Source: Pleurostoma richardsiae
Lineage: Eukaryota; Ascomycota; Sordariomycetes; Calosphaeriales; Pleurostomataceae
Direction of reading: 5' to 3'
Assembly: GCA_030052745.1 (NCBI GenBank)
Contig: JANBVO010000071.1
Coordinates: 40,862 to 104,861 of the forward strand
Length of the DNA: 64,000 nucleotides
The translations under genes were made by a program, and so were the position numbers. Positions 44,350 through 56,934 of this stretch are shown piece by piece. The notes under the pieces are model-generated. The model made no database searches and had not been told where the DNA came from. It saw only the letters and a program-made list of their open reading frames with translations. Numbering within the stretch: the first letter of the stretch is position 1; every line of letters begins with the position of its first letter.

Positions 44350-47300
44350 CTACAGGACCGGTGCCAGGAAGTAGTCCAGAATGTCATAAGCGAGCTCGAC
44401 ATACCTCGTGGTCGGGTGGCTTTCATCTTTGAAGCCCGCCGTCCACCGCCCCTCCTCCACCCCGTCCAGCAACTCCTTGAATCGCTCGAGATGATTCTCC
44501 ACGAGCCCTGCTACGGCCCGCTTGTCGGTACATCTCTTCAGGAAGTCGCCGTCCACCTGCATCTCGAGGCCTTGATCTGGCTTAGGTTCGGGATCGAAGT
44601 CATCGCTGTCGCTGTCGCTACTTCCTGTCTCGGGTTTGGCGAGTGCGTTCAGCACCGGTGACACCGAGGCGAGGTTCTGTATGAAGCGCAGAAACCGCCA
44701 GGTGTCGAGGCTCAAGAGGGTGAAGTGATAGAGTGAGCCGTCGATACACATTCCCAGTATGTCCGCACCATCCCTCGTACTTGGGACAATCCCGTACTTA
44801 GGCCCTCGCATGCTTTGCAACCATCCTGGTCTGGTCCGGCCCCTACGGAACCTCCGAATAGACGCTGGTAGCTCGGCATCAAAAAGCACCTCGCAGTCAT
44901 CGCCAGGTCGTTGCCAAGGAACCCAGAGGCCAGCCACGCCTGACTCTCTGTCACATAAGAGTATCACCGACGAATCCGGGTCGTCCTTGGGCTCGCCTGA
45001 CATCTCAATGAGATGTGATGTTGGACGCACAATAGGATCGGCATGAGCGAGTACCATCTGATTGGGCAGGCCCTCCCGGGCGAAATCGATTATCTCTAGG
45101 GAGTCCCGGTTGGTAAGGGCAAGCAGCCTGTTGTTGAAGACCCTGAGCGAAGTGGCCGGCGAACCGAGCTCAAACTGCCTCACCGGTATGAGTCTTCTCT
45201 CAATATCATCCAATATCTCCCAGTGCACAGTCGTCCCTGCACAGTACAGTACGCCGTCCGCGTGCCCGAGCACGGTATATATCGGTTCGGCCGTCCCGGC
45301 TCGTTTCTTGTATCTTGTCCAGAATCGGACTTTGCTTCTTGCGCCACCTGTTGCCCCTTCTTTCTCAGTCGAGATAACCAGAAGACGCCCTTGCTTCGTT
45401 GTGACGAGGATAAAGCGCCACGTGTTCGAGCCTTTCCTGTATTCCCACTCTGCAAGACCGTATATCCTATCCCCGGCGTTTCCGAGCCCTGAGACAAAGG
45501 AAACAGCATCGCCGTCTTTAGTAGTTGGCTTGGACAGGTCCTCGCCGGTTTCCGCGTCGACGAACTTGATGGTGGGCTTCTCTCCGATCGTGACGGCAAC
45601 TATGAGGCATTCTAGGAAATGTGAGTAGACTATCTTTACCGGCGTACCGCCTACGGGTAGGTGTCGATGAACTGGCCCAGCTTGCGGCTGCAGCTCCGCC
45701 AACAGAATGTGGCTGCCAGCAATGAGCAGCATTGCCATGTTATCGTCATTGCCCGACAGGCTCTGCCGCAGAACGTCAATCGATCCAATTGCTGGTGAGG
45801 CCTTGCTGAGATCGTTGGCGTCGACTGCGAAGACAGCCAACTTCGTCTTGAATCCCCTAGCTCCGCGTTTTTCCTCGAAGTCTGTCATCATGACCCAGCT
45901 CGAGCCGGAACAGACAAACACGGCCGAGTCGTTCGCGTGGAAGACAGTGGCCGGCGTGACGCCAAACTTGTCATAATTCATATGTCCGTGGTCATACATG
46001 TCAAGGCCAATAGTGACGACCTCACCGCTTCTGGTCCCTGCAATCAGGATCGTTGAGGACGTGTCGGGGTTAAGCGCGACAATGCTCGTTAAGGCTTCCA
46101 CCGTATGGATCGGCGGCGCTTCCGGGTCCGGAGGATGCGAACGGTCCTGACCTGGATGGTAATGTCAGTCTTGTAAGTCTGACGAAATAAGTTGGCCACT
46201 CACCTATTGGAATACTTTTCATGCGTCCTGTGTGGGCTTCGTCGCAGTAGAGCATGGTTAGCCATGGCATATTGTCCCGCCATACTCCGACGAGTGCGCA
46301 TTGGGCCCCGTAGAAGGAGGAAAGACTAAGACAAGTCGCTTCCCCTTCCAAAGGACATGTTCGTACAAGATTGACTCGGAGTTCTTGCACAGCTAAGATG
46401 TGTACTTTGAAGTCTGTCTCCAAGTGCGTCGTCAGCGCGATTACCTCTCCTTGGAAGCATGCGTCCACAACAGTCACGCCCACAGCGCCCAATATCTCAG
46501 ACAGCGGGTGGCGGGTACTAGTAATTCATTAGTGTACAGTGGAAGGAAGGTGACATTCTCTTGGAAGGTGCCCGGGGGATGGAGATCGGGTGTGCAGAAG
46601 AGAATGCGCCACTGCTCGGGCAGGGGATGAAGAAAGCTGACCTCTGAGACTGCATAATAAGAACCACGGTCTGCTCGGTGATCTGGATAATGACTTGCTC
46701 GGACAGCTTCCCGGCGGCGAGCGTCCGCGACCGAAGGTCATAGGGTAAGGTGTCGGGGTTCGGCTCGTCTGCCTGCGAGAAATCTGCCGGGAGATGTAGG
46801 ACAGTAGACCTGTCGGGCATCGAAAGGAGCATGTGGAAACCATCCTCGGAGCTTGAGATATCTGAAGGGAGGAGCCATGCCTGTTTTATCGGCGACAGAT
46901 AATCAAGGTCAAGGCCAATGCTTGCCTGGAGACCATACCGATACTCTGCGACTGTGCCTGTTAGCCCCCTCCCCACGGTAGCGAACACCTTGTCCTGTGC
47001 TATGTAGATTGTCTCCGGTCGCTCTGTCCAAGGGATCATGATGTTCCCTCTCGCGCCGACCTGCTGGTTGCAATTGGAGAACTCGTCTGTAGTAATAAAG
47101 TCAATCGTGGGAGACCAATTCGGGATGGTCGCGAGCCGTTTTGGTTGCTGCCTTGGGGGGACCTGCGCTATAGTCAGCGACGACCCTAGCGGTCTTTGAG
47201 CGAGCGAAGTGAGATCTAACCTGCCAGATAGCCCCTGGACCGGAATCGCCGCCGAGGATGAGGATATCTGTGAACTCATCAAAGAGGCTTGCAAAAGCGG

Positions 47301-48805
47301 TGCTGACGTTGCATTCGAAGTTGCCAACTTTGACACTGGCACCTAGAATGTTCTCCGAGTCGATGTCAAGGAAGATAACCACACCATCTTCTCTTGCCAG
47401 ATAGATATTGTCCCTATTGCTCGCGTACATGGAGAGTCGATGCGGCCTTGTCCATGCTGTCCACAGCGGCTCTTCTAAGCCGTGGTGAAGCTCGGAGGTC
47501 GAATACGGCTCGATATCGAAACCTTCGAAAGCAGGTGGTCCGTGCAAGACGTCTTTGCAGACGACAATGCCCTCGGCGGAGATGGCGAAGAATGCCGTGC
47601 GAACCGTTAAGGGGATAATAAGTAGCGGCATCTGGTGCTCCGGCGGCATCCGGTGGCCTGTCTTCTCCTCGGCAAGGACCCGCTGGAGATTATCGCCGAG
47701 TTCCCACTCGTAGGTGACGAGTCTGGACTTACCATTCTTGACAATAATGAGCAGGAGCACGATGTGATGAGGGTCAGTTGGTCTCGGGTAGAGAAACTCC
47801 ATCTTGTGGATGACGCCATTGACGACACGTGGACGGTACGATATGACCGGTCTCAGGGGCTGATCGTGTAGGTGACGATTGTTGAGGGTCTCACTAGATT
47901 CCAGCTCATGCACAATGAAGATGTCTCTCGGACAGGCGAGAGCCATGTAGCGAGAGCTTGGGTCTACGGCCAGGTGAAATCCCGGACAGACTAGACGGTT
48001 GCTAGGACTCGGGTAGCGATTCGTAACGAAGTCCAGATCGCCGTTGGCCCCCGGGCGAAGAAACAGGAATAGACAGTCCCCCGACTCTAGGACCACGAGC
48101 AAGAGCTGCGGTGGAAGGCGAGAACCCTTGCTCATTTGCCTAGAAGGTGAGCTGGTCTTGTCCGCGACGATATCATCGAGTTCTGATTTGACTGGGGCGC
48201 CAGCCGTCTCATCTTCTCTCTTGATCTCGTCTGGGAGGGAGCCGATGACCTTAGCATTGCGGATTCGAGAGCCGAAATCGTTCTTCCTGATGACATGGTG
48301 GAGCTGGCCATCCCGACGCAGCTCGTATATCTGTATGTAATGGTCCTTTGCACAAAATGCATAGTCAGTCTCGTGTAAGAAGCGTCGTGATTTGGCTCCT
48401 CCTTTGCTCAGACCAGGCCCACGTAGATTGGTATCTCAAATTTGCAGACAGATGCCATGAAGAGTATGCCACCATGAGGCGGTGAAGGGAACAAGGACGA
48501 CACGCGAAGTCAAGAAAGTCTGGGGAGGAAAGGACAAAGGGCAGAGCCCGAGGGAGCAGAAGGAAATTACGCACCCCCACGAATGCAACATCGCGTTGAG
48601 GAGCTGACCGGAGCCGCACGGGCAAGATCCAATGGGCGACCGGACTTTCGATGACGGACCTTGTGAGAATGCCGTACTGGGGGTGCTTTATTTGCTGTCT
48701 CTGGGGCAGTTTCGGGGTGACGTTCTTTCTCACGAGTTCCTGTATCGGGACGTTCCGGGTGACCCAGTTCCCATCGTCCTGCAAGACGCTCGTTTGGACA
48801 GACAT
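44350..48805 (-). CDS. MMS1_N-domain protein of the DDB1/CPSF-A/Rse1 beta-propeller superfamily
   Basis: Exons 48805-48575, 48345-47221, 47162-46642, 46517-46204 and 46151-44350 give 1,330 residues. The start MSVQTSVLQDDGNWVTRNVPI and the run GILTRSVIESPVAHWILPVRLR match the Mms1 N-terminal domain (PF10433) as I remember it. The body is made of repeated beta-strand blades (for example LLLVVLESGDCLFLFL, GFHLAVDPSSRYMALAC, TILIAGTRSGEVVTIGLD), as in DDB1, CPSF160 and Rse1. The first exon joins DVAFVG to DHYIQIYELRRDGQL through a 229-nt intron ending in AAG. Relatives are scaffolds in ubiquitin ligases, polyadenylation or splicing. The exact role here is unknown. There is no DEAD-box or zinc motif. 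It is the least characterised large gene in the window. Confidence 0.82.
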
Positions 48806-49387
48806 TGCGAGGCTTAAGCGGCGACGTATTCTGAAAGGGTGAACAGGGCCTTGAGGACTGGACCGGAAAACTCCCAGGTAGGCGTATATCCCTCCCGGTA
48901 TGCCGAGTAAGAACTCTCTGAGGTCGGTTGCTGCTGGCACAGCCTGACTTGTGGTCGCGCTGCTGGTGGGCCAGAGGGTGCTCGCGCCTTACTGGCTTCA
49001 GATGAGGAGGACAGCGCTGCGTGGACCACAAGGGACCAGGGTGACATCTAATGGACGTGGAGGCGACGACTGGCAGGGACCTGCATATGCCATGTTCTGG
49101 ATCGCGATGCCTAAAGAAGTGGTCACTGGCATTGCCCGGGCAGCACGTCCAAGACGACGTCGAGGTGAAGTTCAAGTGACAAAGCCGTCAAGAAAAGAGG
49201 TACCATGCAAGTAGATGGGCGACTGGACGGGGGAGGCTAAGGAGGAGGAAGCTTGGGCTGGCCGTTATCGTTGACTTGAGCCCGAAGTACCCCAGGCAGG
49301 ATGGGGTTGCTTTGACAGCTTTGGCTGTTATGTCTGGCCTGCGGTCGATGCCCGTGCAGACACTCGGCATAAAGCTGTCGAAGCGCA

Positions 49388-49409
49388 ACTGACTGACTGA
49401 CTGACTGAC
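49388..49409. repeat. ACTG tetranucleotide microsatellite
   Basis: 5.5 perfect tandem copies of ACTG in non-coding DNA. Confidence 0.9.
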
Positions 49410-51269
49410 ATACGAGTTGCTCGGTTAGTCCAGATCCAAAATGTGCAGTGTGGGTTTTGCATATGCTGGACCCCTCACTCCCTTGCTTTGGTCTGCTTTA
49501 GCTTCCCGGTTGTTGCTCTCCTCTTCCACCTGCGCCGGCACGAGCTTCGTGTCTCCTCGCATCTAAAGTGCTCGGCGACAGTGGCTGGAGGGATGGATCA
49601 CCAGGAAACAAGAACCGACGCAGCACGCATCTGGAACAGCTCGCGTTGCGCTGCCGGGCCCTGTGGGTGGGTTGTGAACCAGCACTAGCAAGTGACGTAC
49701 CTCGCTCTTGGGCCTGGATGGGCGTTGAAGAAATTCGGAGATATTCTCCTCCTAAGGCACTGGTAAATCGAGTCCAGGCCCCCGTCCCCCGGTCGAGTAC
49801 CTTAACCTAAGGTACCTCGTTCCCCACCATGCATGCACGTTGGAGGGTCGGTGTGACTTCTGCCTATAACTGAGGTACTTAAGCACCAACGGACAGTACC
49901 TACTGTAACCCTGGATAAGGCCGGCCTTTTGGACCGGATCCCTTCTGCTGCCCTCTGCTCTGGCCTTGTCTAGTTCTGCAAGCTAGAATGACTACCTACC
50001 TGCCTTACCTACCATAGGTGCTCTAACACCGTGACGCCTTTCCCCAGTCTCTGGGTGTGCAACATGCTCTGTCTTCACTACCGATCGGAGGGTCCAGATT
50101 CGCATCCGGCCATCGCGACAAGGAAAGCAAGGACGCCAAAACTCCTGGCACTCCAGGAGATCTCGACGGGACGATGGACAAGGCCCCCACCCCCTGGCGC
50201 CCTGTGGCTTCTTCTCTTGCTAAAAACAGCAGGACATGGCTGGGACTGCGTGATCTCATGACGGGGGGATGGAAGCCCAGACCGCCATTCCTCGAGAGAC
50301 CAACTGGAACATGGCTGCCGCATGCCCAGATAACGGCCGGCTCGACACGGAATTGCCTGTGCTGGTAGGCCGCCGTGAAACTCCCTCCCACACTATCTAC
50401 GATTCCTGCGATGCGGTGCGCGGCACTAGCAAGCTCCATGCCTGTGGGCTTAGCGCTTCTAGCTGCTAGATGGCCAGATGGCCAGATGCCCAGGGCTGAT
50501 GGGCCATCCTTGCGGACTCTGCGATCTCTACAGGGAAGGTAGGACTCACCAGCAGCCAAGCGGATCTGGGGCACCGCCCAGCTGGTCGAGTTAACAAGCA
50601 TGAAATACACAGCTAGATATGGCTCCTTTGTCCTGTCTCTCGTCGGCGATCTGTCACTTGCGTCGTTTCTGCTTCTCCCTGCTCCGCAATAGCCGCGATG
50701 TCTCGGCGTCTCGGCCAGGCCATGCCGAGACCCAGCTTGTCATGGTTGCAAAGGTGCCGGGGGCTGCTCTCGAGGCCAAGATTAGCGACCTTTACCGACG
50801 GGAGCTCTGTGCTTTGCAGCTTCACCGAGCTCCACTAGACGGGGAGTTTCCTCTGGGTGGCCATTCTAGAACAAAAAAAAACAAAAAAAACAAAGACAAT
50901 GATATTGATGCCGGGCGGGAAGATCCTGATCCACCCAGTCCTCCCGAGTCGCCTTGTTTCAGCTCGCTGGCTTTGGCTGGCCGCCTGCGGTGGCACTGTA
51001 CACCATCTTGAATCTCTTGGCTGATAATGACGTGTCACTTTTCCCTCATGGCACCCCGTGCGCAAGCGCGAGATGCCATGCAGGTCATCGAATTGCTGGA
51101 TCAGGGAGACGGCATGAACTAGACTACTAGATCACCGTCGGCAGGGACTTGCTTAGCTAGGATACGCCGCAGACATGCTTCCCGGCGGCGTCTAGCATGT
51201 GTGATCATATCTTGAGGCACCTTCACAATACGGTCCGTCTAGACGTAGCTTTCGGCGAAGACATCCGGT

Positions 51270-51282
51270 GGGGGGGGGGGGG
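51270..51282. repeat. Poly-G run
   Basis: Thirteen G in a row in non-coding DNA. Length may be inaccurate because of sequencing. Confidence 0.8.
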
Positions 51283-51980
51283 AGCAGGAGACGGCCCATC
51301 GGATACGGTCTGATATCTCTTTCTGTAGCTCGACGATTGGCTTTTCATCTGATGTGACGACCCTCAAATTATAAATGAGAAGGGCTGGAGGTGATGCAAC
51401 GAGATCCATTTTATATGAACCTGGTCACAAAGAGCCGGGATTCTTTGTTCGCCGGTCTAGGAACCCCCGGCCAGCGGAGTGGTCGGGGGCCTTCAACCGT
51501 CGCGGACGTGGGGCCGCCTCACTGATGCAGCGAGCCGCACCGCGCCTACGGTCCCGCCATCCGAGTCCGTTTGTCATTCCAGACTACCTCCCTGACCTAC
51601 ACTACACGCACGCAACTGTATCATCAAGACGGCTGACCTCAACCGCATGCAGCTCTCAGGCACTACATCCCAGATCCGGTTCTTTTGTTTCGGCGGTTAT
51701 CAGTCCATTTCGACGTAAGAGAAGCTGGGTTCCCAACGGTTTTACGTCGACCTGGGCTGCACCTCCCACCGCTCGTGACCTCTCCAGCTTGGCACAGCGG
51801 CAAGCTGCATGCCCACCCTGGTGACGCGTGCCTACGACCCGTTTCCCTGTTGCCACTGCCGTGCCTTGCGGAGAGACGAGAGGGTCTCGTAAGACGGTTT
51901 CGAGGCCAGGGCAGGGCACAGCTAGCGCGTTCTTGCGGACGCTTTCGCAGCCGCCACGCTGTCCACGGAGGCTTAGCGAT

Positions 51981-53413
51981 ATGGATTCTGAAGCGTTCAA
52001 CAGCGAGAAGACAAGCCAGAGTAGCATTTCTCAAACGACAGAGACGGCTTCTGATGCTCCATCCGGTACAGATGCCGAGAAGGCTCAGGAGATCCTCGAC
52101 GCGTGCAGGTGGAAGGACATCCCGAAGCTGCAGTCGCTCGCCGAATCACCAGGTGGTTTCTTGACCGATACCCTGCGGCAAGAGGCTTGTGAGTGTCTTT
52201 TCTCAGTCAACCCTATGTCACTCGGACGCCGTGTCTGTAGTCAGTCTTGATATGGCTCCATGCTCATCGATTCGCAGGGCCCATTCTGCTGGGGTACTCC
52301 AACCATGTCAGTCTGAACAAGGAGTCCGTGGACGACGGTGAATCAGTCGACCTTACTTCTTCGGGATCCGATGACGCCGCCAGCCCGTGGAGGGACCTTG
52401 CTCCCCATAGGGACGAGGACCAGGTCCAGCTAGATGTCAACCGGGCATTTGTCTACTATCCCAACCGTACGGTTCTCCAACTGCACCCTGTGCCCTTCCT
52501 CCTACCTATCAGCCCAGCAACTAACCCAGTCTTAGACACATCTCCCGCCGAACTCGACCGCCAGAAGATCGAGTTGTCTGACCTCATCGTCGAGGTCCTC
52601 CGGCGACACCCCTATCTCTGCTACTTCCAGGGCTACCACGACATCTGCCAAGTTTTCCTCCTCGTCCTCCCGCCCACCTCCCGCGCCTCGCTCGTCGCGC
52701 GCCTCTCGGCCCTCCGCATCCGCGACTTCATGCTGCCCAGCCTGGCCCCCGCCATTGCCCAGCTGCGGCTGATCCCGGCGATCCTCCGCGCCGCCGACCC
52801 CAAGCTCTGGCGGCACCTATCCGGCACCGAGCCCTTCTTCGCCCTGTCCGGCACGCTGACCATGTACGCGCACGACGTGCAGTCGCTCGGCGGCATCGCG
52901 CGCCTCTTCGATGCCCTGCTCGCCCGCGAGCCCGCCTTCTCCGTGTACGTCTTCGCCCGCATCGTCCTGGACCGCCGCGACGAGCTGTTCGACGTGCCCC
53001 CATCCGAGCCCGAGGTCCTGCACAGCATCCTCTCCAAACTGCCCCAGCCGCTCGACATCGACAGGCTCGTCGCCGACTCAGCGGAGTTGTTCGCCAGCCA
53101 TCCGCCCGAGTCGCTCGGCGCCCCTTGGAGCCGGGGCATATCGCGCAATAGCGTGCTCAAGACGGCCCGGACCACCGAGGCATGCGCGGCGCAGAGCATC
53201 GTGGAGGGGCGGACCTTCTTCGAAAAGCACGCGCGGGAGCTCGAGTGGGCGGAGCGGAGGGATAAGCTCCTGGCCGCAGCGTGGAAGTACAGGAAGCCGG
53301 CGCGAACGCTCGGCCTGGCGATCATCGTTGGAGTGCTCGCGTTCTGGCTGCGGCGCTCGCCCGGTCCCTGGGCGTATCTAACGGCGTTATTCTCGAGGCG
53401 GTCGGGTCACTAG
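51981..53413 (+). CDS. GYP8: TBC-domain Rab GTPase-activating protein, Gyp8/TBC1D20 type
   Basis: Exons 51981-52188, 52278-52466 and 52530-53413 encode 426 residues. Splicing creates the TBC opening LRQEAWPILLGYSNH. The catalytic arginine finger lies in VQLDVNR (R125, the IxxDxxR motif) and the glutamine finger in YFQGYHD (Q166, the YxQ motif), so both catalytic residues are present. FFALSGTLTMYAHDVQSLGGIARLFD and a single C-terminal membrane anchor (LGLAIIVGVLAFWL) place it with ER-anchored Gyp8/TBC1D20, GAPs for Ypt1/Rab1 and related GTPases. The second intron is 63 nt and contains no stop in frame, so retention would insert 21 residues between the two finger motifs. Confidence 0.86.
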
Positions 53414-53753
53414 GCATAGAGTCATCGGGTATAGACCGGGTCCCCGGAAGGGGTTTTGTTTTTGGCGTCTGCTTCTACTTCATTTCGACACTGCAGGCGC
53501 GCGATGCTATCAAGGCTTCGAGCCTGGTGTTCCTGCGCTGCGTCCTCGCGATGCTCGAGCTCGCGCGTGATTCCTTGTATAACTACTGGATATCCTGTTT
53601 TCCTCCAAGCAGTCGAACGTGCTGCCTCGACACTGAGGTACACGTGGAAATTCAAAGCACAGTTGATACCCCCTTAACACCGGTGCTAACTCCTCGCCAA
53701 GCCAATTTTACCTACATGCCTAGAAAGCCGATCTTTGAAACGCTGACTGCTCG
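53414..53753. other. Convergent 3' flanks of the GAP and VPS52 genes
   Basis: 340 bp with no supported coding content. Confidence 0.5.
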
Positions 53754-55858
53754 TCACGCCGCCTCCTCGAATGCCTTCTTCAAAGACTCAAAGTGTTCCA
53801 GCTGCTCGGTCGCAAGCTTGCCGCTCACGTCGCTGATGATGGTCAGGACCAACGAGTAGTTATTGTAGAGGAACCGCTCCCCCTTCCGCTTGTCATTCGG
53901 AAAGTAGGCCTGGCTGTACCGGGTAAGGAATGCCTCTATCTCGGACCGCAGGCGGCGTAGGCTAGTCACGACCGGCTCGTCGTCGCCCGCCTCCGCGCTC
54001 AGTGCCAGGATGCCGTGCAGGAGCTGCCCGAACCGCTGCGTGACCATGTGAGGGGCCGCAGAGTGGCCCTGCTTTCCGCTATTGCTGTTCGATGGGCGAC
54101 TGGGCAACGCATTCGTCATTCCGCGGACGCTCTCGCAGTGGTGGTCCATGACAACCTGCAGGCGCGGCCACAGCAGCATGTTGGTGCCATTGATGTAGCC
54201 TTCGACGGCAGGGACGCGACGGCGCTGAAGCTCGAAAGCAAAGTGCTGGTTTAGCCTGATGCAGAGCAGCAGGCCCAAGCTATCATACGTCTCGCCCACG
54301 AGGCTTTTTGTGAGGCCCTGACCCACAGCGAAGGTCGGCTCAAAGATGTAGTTGAAATGACGAGACACGACGGCCATAGACAAGGCTGGGCTGAAGAAAC
54401 CCGCAAGGAATGAGTATTCAGCTGTAGCATTGTCGATAAGAGCTAGGTTGAAATGGCGAAATGGCACTTCAAGATAATGGGTGGCCTGGTCTTCCTCGGC
54501 GAGATAGGAGGAAATGGCAACCTGACTGTGGCTTTTCAGGAGGTCAATTCGCCGTCCAAGATTAAAGGCGTCATGGGGCGGTCCTGATATTTTTGAGGAC
54601 GTCATGACGCTGGTCTTCCGCGACGTATCGTCGTGCAGCACGTCTGTCTTATCGATGACATGCAACTTGAGCTTCTCCAATGACTTTGCGTAGCGAGAAA
54701 ACTGGTTGACATAGTACCATCTCATGGTATTCATATACGCCAGGCATATTTCATCCGCTAGGGTAGCATGGTGCTTATGTAGAAAGGTGTATGCGTCCTT
54801 GAACTTCAAGAAGTTCTGCTGTTGAATGATCTGAGCATTGATATGCGGCGACCGAAGAGCCTTTATCTGCGCGACCAAGAAGTCACGTATCCTTTCCGTT
54901 GCCTTCTGGAGTGTTAGCTTCCACATCCTAAACTCTGATACGTCCAAGGAGCCCATCTCACCTTCAGAATGAGCTTCTCTAATAGGGGACCTAAGTCAGC
55001 CATTGCCTTGCTCTGCCTTTGGCTGGAGTTGGAGCTGCTGTTGTAGATGGTGGCCCTCTTGTCCACTTCTGCAAGCACCTTGACCCATGACTCGTCGATA
55101 TGGCCGTCTGATATCTTCGACACGACAATGGGGGAGACGCTCAGCTCGTCCACTACCGGGCCTAAGGCCTTCTCAACCGCCTTCCGGTTTTCTAACCTCA
55201 CATTGAGGGCTGTGGATCTTGCTTGTAATGTTTCGATATCGGCAGAAACAGTCGCCAGATCGTTTCGGAAATTGGACAAGTTCGTCTCGACCGAGCCTAG
55301 CACGTCATCGCATGCACGAATCGACCTGTGCAAGTCCTCGAATTTAGTTTTGTCTGTCTCGTCTGTACCGGCTTGTCAGCAAGAGAACAGAAGATAAGCC
55401 AAGGTAGGGCACGAACACTCTTGGGCTGTTTGCGGCTTGTGAATGCGGCTGCTCGCCTGATCTGCTGCTTCGTTTGCGACCTCTCGTAAGGAGCGACCAT
55501 CAAAGATGAAGTCCAAGTTGAGATCCTCGGGCTTCACGGAGTTTGGACCTTTGCCATCCTGCTGGGCGGAGGCTTGTGAGCTTGTGCCCAGAAGCTTCTC
55601 CAGGACCCTTAGTGACTCTTTTCCGTCGTCGGCAGTAGTAGATTGCTTCAGGGCCGATCCATTCAGTCGTCGAGCGGATGCTAGCAAGGAAGTGGTCGAG
55701 TCGCTGGAGACAAGAGACACGGACGATGCCCTTGCTGACCGTTGCGATGTCACATATGGGATGTTCTTGCTGGATGTTCTGCGCGGAAGGGGAGATATGG
55801 GCCGGCTGCCCGACGGCGGTGTTGACGTCCCTGTGTGGGCAAGCCGATCAAGCCACAT
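53754..55858 (-). CDS. VPS52: Vps52, subunit of the GARP vesicle-tethering complex
   Basis: Exons 55858-55417, 55362-54962 and 54905-53754 give 664 residues. The start MWLDRLAHTGTSTPP is followed by a Ser/Pro-rich head, then LNLDFIFDGRSLREVANEA and KFEDLHRSIRACDDVLGSVETNL, a coiled-coil core. The long helical C-terminal half includes FKDAYTFLHKH, LADEICLAYMNTMRWYYVNQFSRYAKSLEKL, HFNYIFEPTF and LPSRPSNSN. This is the Vps52/Sac2 family, which acts with Vps51, Vps53 and Vps54 to tether endosome-derived vesicles at the trans-Golgi. To read AQEYETDKTKFEDL across intron 1, a weak GTTCGT donor is required. The other intron is standard. Confidence 0.92.
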
Positions 55859-56934
55859 GTCGGGAGGAAGGCGAAGAGAACGGCAGTTCAAGGGATGATA
55901 CAGGAAGTGCGCATTGCCAGTGATGATTGTATACGGTGACAGTCAAAGAATTGTGCAAGGCCTGCAGCAGACAAATGCGACGGACAGGAAGAGGGGAATG
56001 GACGTGTCACCAGCAACGGGTAGCTTCTTCTGAGGTTATCATGGCTTCTTTGCCTTATGCCATGGGAAGCTCAGACCAATTGTTCAAAAGGAGCGTCAAC
56101 TGTGGCTTGGCAAGCTCGCAGCTCCGACGAGGCTGAAAAGGGTCCACAGTATGGAATTGAAGCTGAAGGCATGATTGGTCTTTGATCAGCCACATATTAG
56201 CGGGGCTGATCGATCTCAGCCTCGTCTAAGTCCCCTCCAGCTGGCCGGCGGGAGGCGACAAGCGGGGTAAAGCACATGTACCTTCACAGCGCCTGCCACC
56301 TCCTGGTGGCTGTTGTTTTTTTGTGTGTGATGGCTTATGCCGGCTTTCGAAGCAAGTCATCAGGCATCTTGCATCGACAGATAGACTCGATCAATGTGAC
56401 AAGAGAGTCGGACCGCCCGACAGTAGTACCTCTGTCTATCTTGCGTGAATCACTGCCGAAAGCTTCCTGTAAGAATAGCTACCTAGATAAAGGAAAATGC
56501 TAATCTGGAAATCCGTGATCAAGGACGGTTGAAGCTCGAGTAGCCGTAGGTACCCTCTGGCCACATCAGGTACTTTGGATTCGACTCCCCGCCAGGCGGC
56601 GAAAGACCATCGTTACTGTTGACCTTACTGGACCGCGTCTTGGGGTGTCCCCTCCGTTAGTATTCTAGCAAGCGGCGCCAAAAGAATTTTAGTGGGAGGT
56701 GGGAGCTGCAGCAGCAAGGGAAGCCTGGAACCAATCTTGAAGGCGGAAAAAAAACCTATTTCTCCCCTCCTGGTACAAAATCAACTTTCTGCCCGTCCAC
56801 TCTTCCTCCCCTCGCACAATCTTTTCCCCATCCAGCAGCAACCTCGTCCTCTTTCCGGTCGTCTCGATCTCCGTCGCCATCCCTCAGAGCCTCTCCGTGC
56901 ACCTATCCGATTAGTACTTGTCAATTTCTTCAAG
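55859..56934. other. Divergent promoter of VPS52 and eIF5A
   Basis: No gene seen. The 3' part (about 56,755-56,930) is a strongly C/T-rich leader typical of highly expressed translation genes in filamentous fungi. Confidence 0.55.

Larger units (their letters stand above)
48806..51980. other. 3.2-kb gene-poor interval between divergent genes
   Basis: Contains promoters of the MMS1_N-type gene (-) and the TBC GAP gene (+). No open frame shows a domain. The 195-codon minus frame 50023-50610 is low-complexity in character and unsupported. Simple repeats include an ACTG tract (49388-49409), a TACC tract (49991-50013), A-runs broken by C (50873-50895) and a run of 13 G (51270-51282). Confidence 0.45.

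Noticed and set aside
50023-50610. 195-codon minus-strand frame in the 3.2-kb gap
   Set aside because: No motif, signal or splice structure, and unusual composition. Kept as intergenic.
52633-53325. 230-codon minus-strand frame
   Set aside because: Antisense to the GC-rich TBC domain exon. GC-rich codon bias explains the open antisense frame.
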